Below are positions 24,410 to 33,450 of a stretch of DNA of 64,000 nucleotides, in pieces. The notes below the pieces were generated by a model, which saw only the letters and a program-made list of their open reading frames with translations, was not told where the DNA came from and searched no databases. Both the position numbers and the translations under genes were made by a program. Numbering within the stretch: position 1 is the first letter of the stretch; every line of letters begins with the position of its first letter. This stretch comes from Dyella jiangningensis (GTDB taxonomy: Bacteria; Pseudomonadota; Gammaproteobacteria; Xanthomonadales; Rhodanobacteraceae). The DNA lies in contig CP007444.1 in NCBI GenBank assembly GCA_000632805.1, positions 744,001-808,000 on the forward strand, given 5' to 3'.

Positions 24410-25789
24410 ATGGCCAAAGCCAAGACCGCCTACGTTTGCTCCGACTGTGGAGCAGAGCATTCGAAATGGCAGGGCCAGTGCATCGAGTGCAGCGCGTGGA
24501 ACACGCTCAGCGAATTCGTCGTACAACCGGCGGTGAAGTCGGTGGCTGCCGCGCGTACGACCGGCTACGCCGGCGCAGCGGCGGGTTCGCCGAAAGTCAC
24601 GCCGCTCACGGCGGTGGCGCTCGATGCGGAAACACGCACGCTGACCGGCATCGGCGAACTCGATCGCGTGCTCGGTGGCGGCCTCGTGGACGGCTCGGTC
24701 GTGCTGATCGGCGGCGATCCCGGCATCGGCAAATCCACGTTGCTGCTGCAGATGCTCGGCACGCTGGGTTCACAGGTGCCCAGCGTCTATGTCACCGGTG
24801 AGGAATCGCTCGCGCAGGTAGCCTCCCGCGCGCAGCGCCTGGACCTTCCTCTGGGTCCGCTGCACGCGCTGGCGGAGACCTGCATCGAGCGCATCATCGA
24901 GCAGGCGCTGAGCAGCCGGCCGCGTGTGCTGGTGATCGACTCCATCCAGACCATCTGGACCGAGCTGCTCACCGCGGCGCCGGGTTCGGTGAGCCAGGTG
25001 CGCGAATCGGCCGCCAAGCTCACCCGCTTCGCCAAGGAAACCGGTACCTCGGTATTCCTGGTCGGGCACGTCACCAAGGAAGGCGGCATCGCCGGCCCGC
25101 GCGTGCTCGAGCACATGGTGGACGCGGTACTGTATTTCGAAGGCGAATCCGGCAGCCGGTTCCGCGTATTGCGCGCTTTCAAGAACCGCTTCGGCGCGGT
25201 GAACGAGCTTGGCGTATTCGCGATGTCGGAAAAAGGCCTGCGCGAAGTGCCGAACCCGTCGGCGATCTTCCTGTCTGCACACAGCGGACCGACTTCAGGC
25301 AGTGCAGTGATGGTGACGCGTGAAGGCACGCGCCCGTTGCTGGTGGAGGTGCAGGCGCTGGTCGATCAATCGTCGCTGGGCAATCCCCGTCGCGTGGCGC
25401 TGGGCCTGGAGCAGAACCGCCTGGCCATGCTGCTAGCGGTGCTGCATCGTCACGGCGGTGTGGCGGCGTACGACCAGGACGTGTTCGTCAACGTGGTGGG
25501 CGGCATCCGCGTGCAGGAAACCGCCGCCGACTTGCCGGTGCTGCTGGCGGTGCTGTCGTCATTGCGCGACCGTCCGCTGCCGGAGAAAACCATCGCGTTT
25601 GGCGAAGTGGGCTTGTCCGGCGAAATCCGCCCCGTGCCCAATGGCGAGGAGCGGTTGAAAGAAGCAGCGCATCATGGCTTCCAGAAGGCCATCGTGCCCA
25701 AGGCGAATGCGCCGAAGAAGGGCAAGGTGGGTGAGATGGAGGTGGTGGCCGTAGAGCGCCTGTCGCAGGCGCTGGAGGCGTGCCGCTAG
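24410..25789 (+). CDS. radA: DNA repair protein RadA
   Basis: A 459 aa RecA-related ATPase that drives branch migration during recombination. N-terminal zinc finger Cys10/Cys13/Cys24/Cys27 (YVCSDC...QCIEC), Walker A GGDPGIGKST (101-110), the RadA-specific FKNRFGAVNELGVF, and a C-terminal Lon-like domain (GLSGEIRPVPNGEERLKEAAHHGF). Length is normal. It follows alr by 68 bases on the same strand. Confidence 0.96.
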   Translation: MAKAKTAYVCSDCGAEHSKWQGQCIECSAWNTLSEFVVQPAVKSVAAARTTGYAGAAAGSPKVTPLTAVALDAETRTLTGIGELDRVLGGGLVDGSVVLIGGDPGIGKSTLLLQMLGTLGSQVPSVYVTGEESLAQVASRAQRLDLPLGPLHALAETCIERIIEQALSSRPRVLVIDSIQTIWTELLTAAPGSVSQVRESAAKLTRFAKETGTSVFLVGHVTKEGGIAGPRVLEHMVDAVLYFEGESGSRFRVLRAFKNRFGAVNELGVFAMSEKGLREVPNPSAIFLSAHSGPTSGSAVMVTREGTRPLLVEVQALVDQSSLGNPRRVALGLEQNRLAMLLAVLHRHGGVAAYDQDVFVNVVGGIRVQETAADLPVLLAVLSSLRDRPLPEKTIAFGEVGLSGEIRPVPNGEERLKEAAHHGFQKAIVPKANAPKKGKVGEMEVVAVERLSQALEACR

Positions 25790-25815
25790 CCAGCGGCGCC
25801 GATCCCTGATTTTCC

Positions 25816-25897
25816 TGCAGAAGCGTACCCAGTGCGCGAAAAAGCTACGGGCCGTGACGACGTGTCTCTGCAGTCGCGCACTGGGTGCGCTCCTACA
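25816..25897. repeat. REP-like inverted pair (copy D, one arm degenerate)
   Basis: The right arm 25873-25897 is the reverse complement of TGTAGGAGCGCACCC-AGTGCGCGAC. The left arm 25816-25840 (TGCAGAAGCGTACCC-AGTGCGCGAA) has several changes. It lies between the converging radA and GST genes. Confidence 0.75.
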
Positions 25898-25915
25898 GGG
25901 GAAAGATTCGCCGCG

Positions 25916-26524
25916 CTATACCGGCGGCAGCGCCGCGAAATCCGGGTGCTGCTCCGCCCGCTGCGAGAACTTCGCCAGCTTCGGATAGGCCTTCGCGTCG
26001 ACCACGTCCCCAGCAACGATCTGGGTAAAACCCCATGCCACGGCAATCGACACGTCCGCCTGTGTCGGCGCGTTGCCAAACAACCAACCCTCCACGCCGT
26101 CCAGCTCCCGTTCGAGGAGATCACAGGCCGAGCGCAGTTGGCCTCGCACGCGTTGCAGCCAGCCGGCATCGCGCTTGTCTTCCTCTCGCTTGTGCTCGTA
26201 CACGATCTGCACGCTCTTCTCGCTGGCGGCAATGGCGATGCCGACGATGCGGGTGGCGCGCAAGCGCTGCGCGGCATCGTCGGGCATCAGCGCGGCTTTT
26301 CCGCTGATGGATTGCGCCCAGTCGATGATCAGGTTGGATTCGGTGAGCAGCGTGCCGTCGTCCAGCACCAGGGTGGGCGCTTTTACCAGCGGGTTCACCT
26401 GTTGGAACTCGTCGAAGTTGCGGAACACCGACCAGTTGCGGTGCGTGAATGGAATGCCCAGCAAGCGCAGCGAGATCGCCGTGCGGCGTACGTAGGGCGA
26501 GTCGAGCATGCCGATCAGTTCCAC
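25916..26524 (-). CDS. Glutathione S-transferase family protein
   Basis: A 202 aa GST-like protein. The N-terminal thioredoxin-fold domain carries MLDSPYVRRTAISLRLLGIPF, VNPLVKAPTLVLDDGTLLTES (cis-Pro and the Glu-Ser pair that binds the glutathione glutamyl group), then a helical C-terminal domain with APTQADVSIAVAW (N-capping Asp). It may conjugate or isomerise electrophiles, but the substrate is unknown. It sits 12 bases after purU on the same strand and is likely co-transcribed. Confidence 0.88.
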   Translation of the reverse strand: MELIGMLDSPYVRRTAISLRLLGIPFTHRNWSVFRNFDEFQQVNPLVKAPTLVLDDGTLLTESNLIIDWAQSISGKAALMPDDAAQRLRATRIVGIAIAASEKSVQIVYEHKREEDKRDAGWLQRVRGQLRSACDLLERELDGVEGWLFGNAPTQADVSIAVAWGFTQIVAGDVVDAKAYPKLAKFSQRAEQHPDFAALPPV

Positions 26525-26536
26525 GGGCGTCTCCTG

Positions 26537-27397
26537 TCAGGAATGGAAAACCACGGTCTTGCTGCCGTTGAGCAATACGCGATCGTCGAGATAAAGGCGA
26601 AGCGTGCGGGCCAGCACGCGGCGTTCGATGTCGCGGCCGATGCGGATCAGGTCGTCCGGCGTGTCCGCATGTGTCACTCGCTCGATGTCCTGCTCGATGA
26701 TCGGGCCTTCGTCGAGATCGGTGGTCACGAAATGGGCCGTGGCGCCGATCAGCTTGACCCCACGCCGGTGTGCCTGGTGATAGGGGCGGGCGCCCTTGAA
26801 TCCCGGCAGGAACGAGTGATGGATATTGATGCAGCGACCGGCGAGGCGATCGGCCAGCTCGCTGGACAGCACCTGCATGTAACGCGCAAGCACGACCAGT
26901 TCGGCGCCTGACTGCTCGATCAGCGACCATAGCTCGGCTTCCTGCTGGACCTTGCTGTCGCGGTCGACCGGCAGGTAGTGGAATGGAATGCCGTCGAAGT
27001 CCAGGTGGCGATACGTTTCGATCGGGTGGTTGGCAACCACGCCGACGATGTCCATTGGAAGCTCGCCGATGCGCCAGCGGTACAACGTGTCCGCCAAGCA
27101 ATGGTCGAACTTCGACACCAGCAGCATCACACGCCGCCGCCGTGAGCGGTCACGCAGCGTCCATTGCATCCTGAGCGAGGGCGCAAAGCCTTCGAAGCCG
27201 TCATGCAATGCGTCCAGATCATGCCGTGCGCTCTCGAACACCAGTCGCATGAAGAAGCGCCCGGTTTCGGCGTCGCCGAACTGTTGGGCTTCAATGATGT
27301 TGCACTGATTCGCGGCCAGGTGGTTCGAGACCGCTGCCACGATGCCGGCGCGATCCGGGCAGGACAGGGTGAGCACGAACTGGCCGGCGGCGCTCAT
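26537..27397 (-). CDS. purU: Formyltetrahydrofolate deformylase
   Basis: A 286 aa enzyme that hydrolyses 10-formyl-THF to formate and THF, balancing one-carbon pools. The N-terminal ACT domain ([22 protein letters not shown]) is followed by a formyltransferase-like domain with [24 protein letters not shown], the catalytic-region [19 protein letters not shown] and the [17 protein letters not shown] signature. The start ATG 27397 overlaps the stop of the upstream cytochrome-assembly gene (ATGA), indicating translational coupling. Confidence 0.95.
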   Translation of the reverse strand: MSAAGQFVLTLSCPDRAGIVAAVSNHLAANQCNIIEAQQFGDAETGRFFMRLVFESARHDLDALHDGFEGFAPSLRMQWTLRDRSRRRRVMLLVSKFDHCLADTLYRWRIGELPMDIVGVVANHPIETYRHLDFDGIPFHYLPVDRDSKVQQEAELWSLIEQSGAELVVLARYMQVLSSELADRLAGRCINIHHSFLPGFKGARPYHQAHRRGVKLIGATAHFVTTDLDEGPIIEQDIERVTHADTPDDLIRIGRDIERRVLARTLRLYLDDRVLLNGSKTVVFHS

Positions 27398-28197
27398 GGC
27401 ATGCGATGCAGTATCAATTCCAGCACCGCCTTGGTGCCGAAGAAGGCAAGCAGCAGCACGCCCATGCCGACCAGGGTGAGGTTGACCGCACTCCGGCCGC
27501 GCCAGCCATAACGCCAGCGTCCGAACAGCAGCGCGCCAAACACGAGCCACGCAATGATCGACAGCACGGTCTTATGCACCAGGTGCTGCCCGAACAGGTT
27601 GTCGACGAACAGGATACCGGTCAGCAGCGTGAGCGTGAGCAGCAGGAAACCCGCGCCGATCAGGCGGAACAACAGGGTTTCGGTGAGCGTCAGCGGCGGT
27701 AGTGAGCGTAGCCATGGCCCGAACTGGCGATGGCGCAACGCGCGCTCCTGGATGGCCAGAAGGATGGCAAGCACCGCGGCGATCGAGAGCACGCTGAAGG
27801 CCAGCAGGGCCACCGTGACATGCAGCTTGATTTGCCATTCCAGCGGCTGGGGCGCGGTAGGCGGCGCGGCGAAGGTGTCGACGGCAAGCAGCAGCGCGGA
27901 CAACGGAAAAACGATGCCGCCCAAGGCCGCTACCGGACGCCAGATATTCACCACCAGAGTCAGCGCCGAGACAACGCATGCCACCAGGGACAATGCAGCG
28001 AAGAAGTGCAGGTCCAGCGTGCCGCTGTGCAGGCTGAGCAGGATGGTCGCATGCGTGAGCACCGCCACGGTGGCCGCGGCGAGCGCCACGCGCTGAAGCA
28101 CCGATGACGTGTTGTTGCGTGCAAACAGCGGCCACGTCGGCAGGCCCGCGGCAAGCAGGTAGTCGACGATGGCGATCAGTGCGGCGGCGGTCAGCAT
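27394..28197 (-). CDS. CcsA/YpjD-like cytochrome c assembly membrane protein
   Basis: A 267 aa inner-membrane protein with about eight helices of the CcsA/CcmC superfamily. [30 protein letters not shown] and the late [19 protein letters not shown] region carry the conserved histidines and the W-x-x-R-Y-G-W-R-G-R motif ([11 protein letters not shown]) typical of YpjD-type proteins, commonly encoded near ffh. Role is presumed in haem handling or membrane protein assembly. The long frame begins at 28266, but ATG 28197 is the natural start of the first helix. Overlaps purU by 4 bases. Confidence 0.85.
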   Translation of the reverse strand: MLTAAALIAIVDYLLAAGLPTWPLFARNNTSSVLQRVALAAATVAVLTHATILLSLHSGTLDLHFFAALSLVACVVSALTLVVNIWRPVAALGGIVFPLSALLLAVDTFAAPPTAPQPLEWQIKLHVTVALLAFSVLSIAAVLAILLAIQERALRHRQFGPWLRSLPPLTLTETLLFRLIGAGFLLLTLTLLTGILFVDNLFGQHLVHKTVLSIIAWLVFGALLFGRWRYGWRGRSAVNLTLVGMGVLLLAFFGTKAVLELILHRMP

Positions 28198-28319
28198 GGC
28201 GGGCAAGTGTGGCACAGGGCCGTCAGCGCGTGAACGGCACTTGCGGAGCCGCGGCGGTTTGCCCAAGGTTCGCCCGCCTGGGCGGTCTCGCTCGGGCCTG
28301 CCGACATGGGGTTGAGGTG

Positions 28320-29633
28320 ATGAGGCATCGATTGGGCCTGGTGGTATTCACAAGCCTGCTTGGTTGGGCCTCGATGGCCCATGCTGCGAATGACTCCTGC
28401 GAGGCACGTTCGACGGAGATCATCGACGCCCTTCGCAAGGGTGACTTTGCGTTGGCAACCGCCCATTTCGACGCCCCTGTGAAGGCGGCCGTGGATGCGC
28501 AACGGCTTGGCCAGATATGGCAGCACACGCTGCCCATGAAGTTCGGTGCGTTCGACCGCGCGGATGCGCCCAAGGCTGGCGAGCAGGGCGGCGCAGTGGC
28601 CGAGACGACCCTGCATTTCGCTCGTAGCGATCTGGCCATGCGGGTCGCCTGCGATGCCGAGGGCGAGGTTGCCGGATTGCGTTTCGTGCCCGTGCCCGCA
28701 GCGACGGGTCCGCTCGGTCCGGGCGAGCGTCGTCTCGACCTGGCCTCGCCGCTGGGGCCGCTGCCGGGCATCTTCACGACGCCCACGGGTCACGGCCCCT
28801 TTCCGGTCGTCGTGCTGATCGCAGGTTCGGGCCCGCACGATGGCGACGAAACCATTGGGCCGAGCAAACCCTTTCGCGACATCGCGCAGGGCCTCGCCGC
28901 CGAAGGCATCGCGAGTCTTCGCTATGACAAGCGCACCTTGACCTACGCGGCGCAGGTGGCCGCGAACAGTCATGTCACCATCGACGATGAAGTCACCAAC
29001 GACGCATTGGCGGCCATCAAGGTGGCAGGCGCCCAGCCGGGCGTCGACCCGCGTTGGGTGTTCGTGCTCGGGCACAGCCTTGGCGCTTACATGGCGCCAC
29101 GCATCGGGCAGCGCGATGAGGCGCTGGCCGGACTGATCCTGCTGGCCGCACCGGCGCGCCCGTTGCTGGACGTGCAGGCCCAACAGGTGCGCGAGGTCGG
29201 CAAACGGCAGGGGTTGAGCGACGAGCAGATCGCCAGCCGGCTGCATGTCATTGAGGCCGAACGGCAATGGTTGGCAAGCCAGGATGCCAGCAAGCCGACG
29301 ACCGGTTCGTTTGGCGGCGTTCCCCAGAGTTACGAGCTGAGTCTGCGCGACTACGACGTGGTGGCGGTGGCCAAGAATCTGGATATGCCCATGCTCATCC
29401 TCCAGGGCGGTAGCGACTTCCAGGTATCGCCGCGAGCGGACTTCGACCGATGGCAAAGCGCACTGGCGGGACGACCGCGGGTCACGTTCCACCGGTATGA
29501 CGGTCTCAACCACCTGTTCATGCCTGCCGGTGGCAGCGGCACGCCGGCTGATTACCAGGCCCCGGGCCATGTGGACGCCGCGGTGGTTCGGGACATCTCC
29601 CGTTGGGTGAAGGAGCTGCCCGCCCGGGGCTGA
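28320..29633 (+). CDS. Secreted alpha/beta hydrolase with N-terminal DUF3887-like domain
   Basis: A 437 aa exported hydrolase. Signal peptide to about residue 22 (SMAHA). An N-terminal domain (about 25-130) with the pattern of DUF3887 regulatory/substrate domains comes first. The alpha/beta hydrolase fold follows, with oxyanion region VVLIAGSGPHDGDETIGP, nucleophile Ser in VLGHSLGAYMAP, acid Asp in LQGGSDFQV and His in YDGLNHLF. Family members are esterases or peptidases of unknown substrate, probably periplasmic. Its insertion between ypjD-like and ffh, which often adjoin, is notable. Confidence 0.82.
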   Translation: MRHRLGLVVFTSLLGWASMAHAANDSCEARSTEIIDALRKGDFALATAHFDAPVKAAVDAQRLGQIWQHTLPMKFGAFDRADAPKAGEQGGAVAETTLHFARSDLAMRVACDAEGEVAGLRFVPVPAATGPLGPGERRLDLASPLGPLPGIFTTPTGHGPFPVVVLIAGSGPHDGDETIGPSKPFRDIAQGLAAEGIASLRYDKRTLTYAAQVAANSHVTIDDEVTNDALAAIKVAGAQPGVDPRWVFVLGHSLGAYMAPRIGQRDEALAGLILLAAPARPLLDVQAQQVREVGKRQGLSDEQIASRLHVIEAERQWLASQDASKPTTGSFGGVPQSYELSLRDYDVVAVAKNLDMPMLILQGGSDFQVSPRADFDRWQSALAGRPRVTFHRYDGLNHLFMPAGGSGTPADYQAPGHVDAAVVRDISRWVKELPARG

Positions 29634-29694
29634 GTCCCGTCGTGACACCCGGCTCTGCTATATTCGTCCGCTTGTCACTGGACTTCTGTCTGCC

Positions 29695-31077
29695 ATGTTC
29701 GAATCGCTCAGCCAACGTCTCTCCGCCACCGTCAACCGCCTGCGCGGTCGCGGTCGCCTGACCGAAGAAAACATCCGCGAGTCGCTGCGCGAAGTTCGCA
29801 TCGCCCTGCTGGAGGCCGACGTGGCCCTGCCGGTGGTGCAGGCGCTGGTCGAGCGCGTGAAGGTGCGCGCAGTGGGCCAGGAAGTGCTCAAGAGCCTGTC
29901 GCCGGGGCAGGCCCTGGTGAAGGTGGTCAGCGACGAGCTGACTGCACTGATGGGCACCGCCAATACCGAGCTCAATCTCGCGCAGCAGCCGCCGGCCGTG
30001 GTGCTGATGGCGGGCCTGCAGGGCGCCGGCAAGACCACCACGGTGGCCAAGCTCGCCCGCTTCCTCACCGAGCGCAAGAAGAAAAAGGTGATGGTGGTGA
30101 GCTGCGACGTGTACCGTCCGGCCGCCATCGAACAGCTGCGCACGCTGGCCGAGCAGGTGGGCGTGAAGTTCTTCCCGTCCGAAGCAGGCCAGAATCCGGT
30201 CGATATCGCGAAAAACGCGATCGCCGCCGCGCGCCGCGAAGTAGTCGACGTGCTGCTGGTCGACACGGCCGGCCGCCTGCACGTGGACGAGGCGATGATG
30301 GCGGAGATCAAGGCGCTGCACGCCGCGATCACGCCGGTCGAAACGCTGTTCGTGGTCGATTCCATGACCGGCCAGGATGCGGCCAACACCGCCAAGGCCT
30401 TTGCCGAGGCGCTGCCGCTCACCGGCGTGGTGCTGACCAAGACCGACGGTGATGCGCGCGGTGGCGCGGCGCTGTCGGTGCGTTATGTCACCGGTCGCCC
30501 GATCAAGTTCCTCGGTGCCGGCGAAAAGACCGATGCACTGGAGCCATTCCATCCCGACCGCGTCGCGCAGCGCATCCTCGGCATGGGCGACGTGCTGTCG
30601 CTGGTCGAGGAAGTGGAGCGCAAGGTCGACCAGGAAAAGGCGCAGAAGCTCGCCGAGAAGGTCATCAAGGGCAAGCGCTTCGATCTCAACGACATGCGCG
30701 ACCAGCTCGAGCAGATGACCAACATGGGCGGCCTGGCCGGCCTGATGGACAAGCTGCCCGGCGTGTCCGCGCTGCCCGACAATGTGAAATCCAAGGTCAA
30801 CGACGGCGAGATCAAGCGCATGGTCGCGATCATCCAGTCGATGACCAAGAAGGAACGTCGCCATCCGGATCTGCTCAACGGCTCGCGCCGTGCCCGCGTG
30901 GCGCGTGGTTCGGGCACGCAGCCGGCCGACGTGAACCGTTTGCTCAAGCAGTACATGCAGATGGAAAAGATGATGTCCAAGCTCTCCAAGGGCGGCACCA
31001 AGGGCCTGCTGCGACAAATGCGCGGCGCCATGAAAGGCATGGGCGGCATGGGCGGCGGTTTCCCGCCGATGCGCTGA
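29695..31077 (+). CDS. ffh: Signal recognition particle protein Ffh
   Basis: A 460 aa SRP GTPase that binds 4.5S RNA and signal sequences. The N domain comes first, then the G domain with GLQGAGKTTTVAKLA (about 107), DVYRPAAIEQL, VDTAGRLHVDE and TKTDGDARGGAALS, then a methionine-rich M domain from about 330 with the RNA-binding SGSRR-like NGSRRARVARGSGTQPADVN. The extreme C-terminus is Met/Gly-rich. About 60 bases after the hydrolase; its own promoter is likely but not obvious. Confidence 0.97.
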   Translation: MFESLSQRLSATVNRLRGRGRLTEENIRESLREVRIALLEADVALPVVQALVERVKVRAVGQEVLKSLSPGQALVKVVSDELTALMGTANTELNLAQQPPAVVLMAGLQGAGKTTTVAKLARFLTERKKKKVMVVSCDVYRPAAIEQLRTLAEQVGVKFFPSEAGQNPVDIAKNAIAAARREVVDVLLVDTAGRLHVDEAMMAEIKALHAAITPVETLFVVDSMTGQDAANTAKAFAEALPLTGVVLTKTDGDARGGAALSVRYVTGRPIKFLGAGEKTDALEPFHPDRVAQRILGMGDVLSLVEEVERKVDQEKAQKLAEKVIKGKRFDLNDMRDQLEQMTNMGGLAGLMDKLPGVSALPDNVKSKVNDGEIKRMVAIIQSMTKKERRHPDLLNGSRRARVARGSGTQPADVNRLLKQYMQMEKMMSKLSKGGTKGLLRQMRGAMKGMGGMGGGFPPMR

Positions 31078-31220
31078 GGCTGAACGACTCCGGCCGGTGA
31101 ACCCGGTCGGATCTTCCTGTCAGCTCTTCCTTTTTCCCCAAAATTCATTAAAATGTCGCGTTCACCGCGCACGGCCACGTGCGTGCTGCCGGCATTCCGG
31201 CAATTCTGGAGCTTTTATTT

Positions 31221-31475
31221 ATGGTCAAGATTCGTCTTTCGCGCGGCGGCGCCAAGGGCCGTCCGTTCTACCACATCGTTGTCACCGATCAGCGCAACAA
31301 GCGCGACGGTCGCAGCATCGAGAACGTGGGTTTCTACAATCCGGTGGCTTCGGGCAAGGACAAGCGCCTTGAGCTGAACGTCGCTCGCGTGCAGGAGTGG
31401 ATTGGCAAGGGTGCGCAGCTGACCGACAAGGTCGCGTCCCTGGTCAAGGAAGCCGGCAAGCAGCAGGCTGCCTGA
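31221..31475 (+). CDS. rpsP: 30S ribosomal protein S16
   Basis: An 84 aa S16 starting [30 protein letters not shown], essentially the family consensus, with IENVGFYNP and the C-terminal helical tail. An upstream in-frame ATG at 31179 is not used by the family. It is the first gene of rpsP-rimM-trmD-rplS, a standard gammaproteobacterial operon. An AT-rich stretch at 31134-31155 upstream is a possible promoter. Confidence 0.97.
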   Translation: MVKIRLSRGGAKGRPFYHIVVTDQRNKRDGRSIENVGFYNPVASGKDKRLELNVARVQEWIGKGAQLTDKVASLVKEAGKQQAA

Positions 31476-31477
31476 GC

Positions 31478-31993
31478 ATGACGGCAGCCGGCCGGCGCGT
31501 CCTGGTGGGACGCATCGTCGGGCTGTATGGCGTGCAGGGCTGGCTCAAGATCGAATCCTGGACCGAGCCCCGCACGAAGATCTTCACTTACCAACCCTGG
31601 CTGCTGTCATCGGCGCCGGGTGTGGAAACGGAGATCACGGGAGTCAAAGGTCGTCCGCAAGGCAAGGGGCTCATCGCCCAGTTTCCTGACGTTGACGATA
31701 GAGACGCAGCAGCAGCGTTGGTGGGACAAGACATCTATGTCGCCCGCGAACTGCTGCCGCCTCCCGGCAAGGACGAGTATTACTGGGTCGACCTCGAGGG
31801 TCTGGAGGTCGTCACCACGGAAGGCGTGGCACTGGGGCGGGTCAGTCATCTGTTCGCGACCGGCGCCAACGATGTCGTGGTGGTGAAGGATGGTGCGCGT
31901 GAGCGGCTCATTCCTTTTATCCAAGGTTCGTATGTGCGTTCGGTGGACTTGTCCGGTGAGCGCATGGTGGTGGACTGGGATCCTGAATTCTGA
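31478..31993 (+). CDS. rimM: 16S rRNA processing protein RimM
   Basis: A 171 aa ribosome maturation factor that assists 16S 3'-domain assembly around S19. The RimM N-domain begins [25 protein letters not shown] and the PRC-barrel half contains [28 protein letters not shown] and RLIPFI. The start ATG is 2 bases past the rpsP stop; the longer frame overlapping rpsP is not the gene start. Confidence 0.96.
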   Translation: MTAAGRRVLVGRIVGLYGVQGWLKIESWTEPRTKIFTYQPWLLSSAPGVETEITGVKGRPQGKGLIAQFPDVDDRDAAAALVGQDIYVARELLPPPGKDEYYWVDLEGLEVVTTEGVALGRVSHLFATGANDVVVVKDGARERLIPFIQGSYVRSVDLSGERMVVDWDPEF

Positions 31994-32026
31994 GCGCGCC
32001 ACGCGCCGCCACAAGGGTTGAGGATC

Positions 32027-32794
32027 ATGCGCATCGACGTCGTCACGTTGTTTCCCGACTTCATGCGTCAGTGTGCTGCCGTAGGTGTCGTGGGACGTGC
32101 GCAGCAGCGTGAGTTGCTACAGGTGGAAACCTGGAACCCGCGCGACTTCGCCACCGACAATTACCGCACCGTGGACGGCCGCACCTGCGGCGGCGGACCC
32201 GGGATGGTGATGCTGATCCAGCCTTTGCGCGATGCCCTCAAGGCAGTGCGCGAGGCCGCACCGGAACCGGTGCATGTGATTTACCTCAGTCCGCAGGGAG
32301 CGCGGCTGACGCAGGGCAGGGTGGAAGCGCTGGCGAAGCTGCCGCGCATCGCTCTGCTCTGTGGGCGTTACGAGGGTGTGGACGAGCGTCTGCTGGCGCA
32401 CGAGGTCGACGAGGAGATTTCCATCGGCGATTATGTGCTGTCCGGCGGTGAGCTGGGCGCGGCAGTGATCATCGATGCCGTGGGCCGCTTGCAGGACGGT
32501 GCGTTGAACGACGCGCAGTCGGCGCAGCAGGATTCGTTTTCGGACGGACTGCTGGATTGCCCGCACTATGCAAAACCGGTGCATGACGCACTGGGCGACG
32601 TACCGGACGTACTGCTTTCCGGTGACCATGCGGCGATCCGCCGTTGGCGCCTGAAGCAATCGCTGGGACGGACCTGGTTGCGGCGTCCCGATCTTTTGGC
32701 GCAGCGCGCGTTGGATGCGGAATCCCGAGCGCTGTTGGATGAATTCCGTCGCGAGCATGCTCAGCAGTCGCGGCACGACGATACGGCCCACTAA
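32027..32794 (+). CDS. trmD: tRNA (guanine-N1)-methyltransferase TrmD
   Basis: A 255 aa SPOUT methyltransferase that makes m1G37 in tRNAs to prevent frameshifting. [13 protein letters not shown], the GGGPGMVM loop, [11 protein letters not shown], the knot motif [12 protein letters not shown] and [13 protein letters not shown] are all present. ATG 32027 is used; an upstream TTG in the same frame is unlikely. Third gene of the rpsP operon. Confidence 0.97.
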   Translation: MRIDVVTLFPDFMRQCAAVGVVGRAQQRELLQVETWNPRDFATDNYRTVDGRTCGGGPGMVMLIQPLRDALKAVREAAPEPVHVIYLSPQGARLTQGRVEALAKLPRIALLCGRYEGVDERLLAHEVDEEISIGDYVLSGGELGAAVIIDAVGRLQDGALNDAQSAQQDSFSDGLLDCPHYAKPVHDALGDVPDVLLSGDHAAIRRWRLKQSLGRTWLRRPDLLAQRALDAESRALLDEFRREHAQQSRHDDTAH

Positions 32795-32820
32795 GGGCGA
32801 GAAATTAGACAGGTGTTGCC

Positions 32821-33213
32821 ATGAACAAGATCATCGAACAGTTCGAAGCCGAGCAGATCACCCGCCAGCTGCCGGAATTCGGCCCTGGTGACACCGTGGT
32901 GGTCAATGTGAAGGTGAAGGAAGGTAACCGCGAGCGCGTCCAGGCGTTCGAGGGCGTCGTCATCGCCAAGCGCAGCCGCGGCCTGCATTCGGCCTTCACC
33001 GTGCGCAAGATCTCGCACGGCACCGGCGTGGAGCGCGTGTTCCAGGCGCACAGCCCGGCCATCGACTCGGTCGAAGTGAAGCGCAAGGGCAAGGTGCGTG
33101 GCGCCAAGCTGTACTACCTGCGCAACCTGGAAGGCAAGGCTGCCCGCATCAAGGAAGACGTCGCCGCCGTCTCGGCCGCCAAGGCCGCGAAGAAGGCTGC
33201 CGCTGCGGAGTAA
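32821..33213 (+). CDS. rplS: 50S ribosomal protein L19
   Basis: A 130 aa L19: [61 protein letters not shown] in segments, and GAKLYYLR are family hallmarks. The last 20 residues are an Ala/Lys extension slightly longer than in E. coli. Last gene of rpsP-rimM-trmD-rplS, closed by a strong terminator. Confidence 0.97.
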   Translation: MNKIIEQFEAEQITRQLPEFGPGDTVVVNVKVKEGNRERVQAFEGVVIAKRSRGLHSAFTVRKISHGTGVERVFQAHSPAIDSVEVKRKGKVRGAKLYYLRNLEGKAARIKEDVAAVSAAKAAKKAAAAE

Positions 33214-33243
33214 TCCCGGCGCGTCTTACCGACACAGCAGAAG

Positions 33244-33274
33244 CCCCGCGGAGCGATCCGCGGGGTTTTTGTTT
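33244..33274 (+). terminator. Intrinsic terminator after rplS
   Basis: CCCCGCGGA-GCGA-TCCGCGGGG (33244-33265) followed by TTTTTGTTTG. Stem of 9 bp with a tetraloop, 30 bases past the rplS stop. Confidence 0.9.
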
Positions 33275-33293
33275 GCACCTATGCCAGGCTTTC

Positions 33294-33433
33294 TGTCGGA
33301 GCGCACCCAGTGCGCGATTGTCGCCTGGGCGGGCGCCGGACCCACCGCATACAAAAAAGCCCGCCATTTGGCGGGCTTTTCGCTTGTCACTGATTCCGAG
33401 GTTCCCTGGTCGCGCGCTGGGTGCGCTCCGACA
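33294..33433. repeat. REP-like inverted pair (copy E) enclosing a terminator
   Basis: The left arm 33294-33318 (TGTCGGAGCGCACCC-AGTGCGCGAT) and right arm 33409-33433 (its near-exact reverse complement) share the uncommon C in TGTCGG, which no other copy has. Between them is a bidirectional terminator, so the pair sits between the convergent rplS and fimX-like genes. Confidence 0.85.
33353..33380. terminator. Bidirectional intrinsic terminator
   Basis: AAGCCCGCC-ATTT-GGCGGGCTT (33357-33378), with A-run on the left and T-run on the right. It would stop transcripts arriving from the minus-strand FimX-like gene as well as readthrough from rplS. Confidence 0.8.
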
Positions 33434-33450
33434 GAAGGCGCAACGGATAA

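Noticed and set aside
29642..29664. GTGACA...TATATT as a promoter for ffh
   Set aside because: The spacer is only 11 bases, far from the 16-18 needed for a sigma-70 promoter.
33294..33433. Short palindromic units considered as a CRISPR array
   Set aside because: There are only two inverted arms per site, no regular direct repeats with unique spacers and no cas genes.
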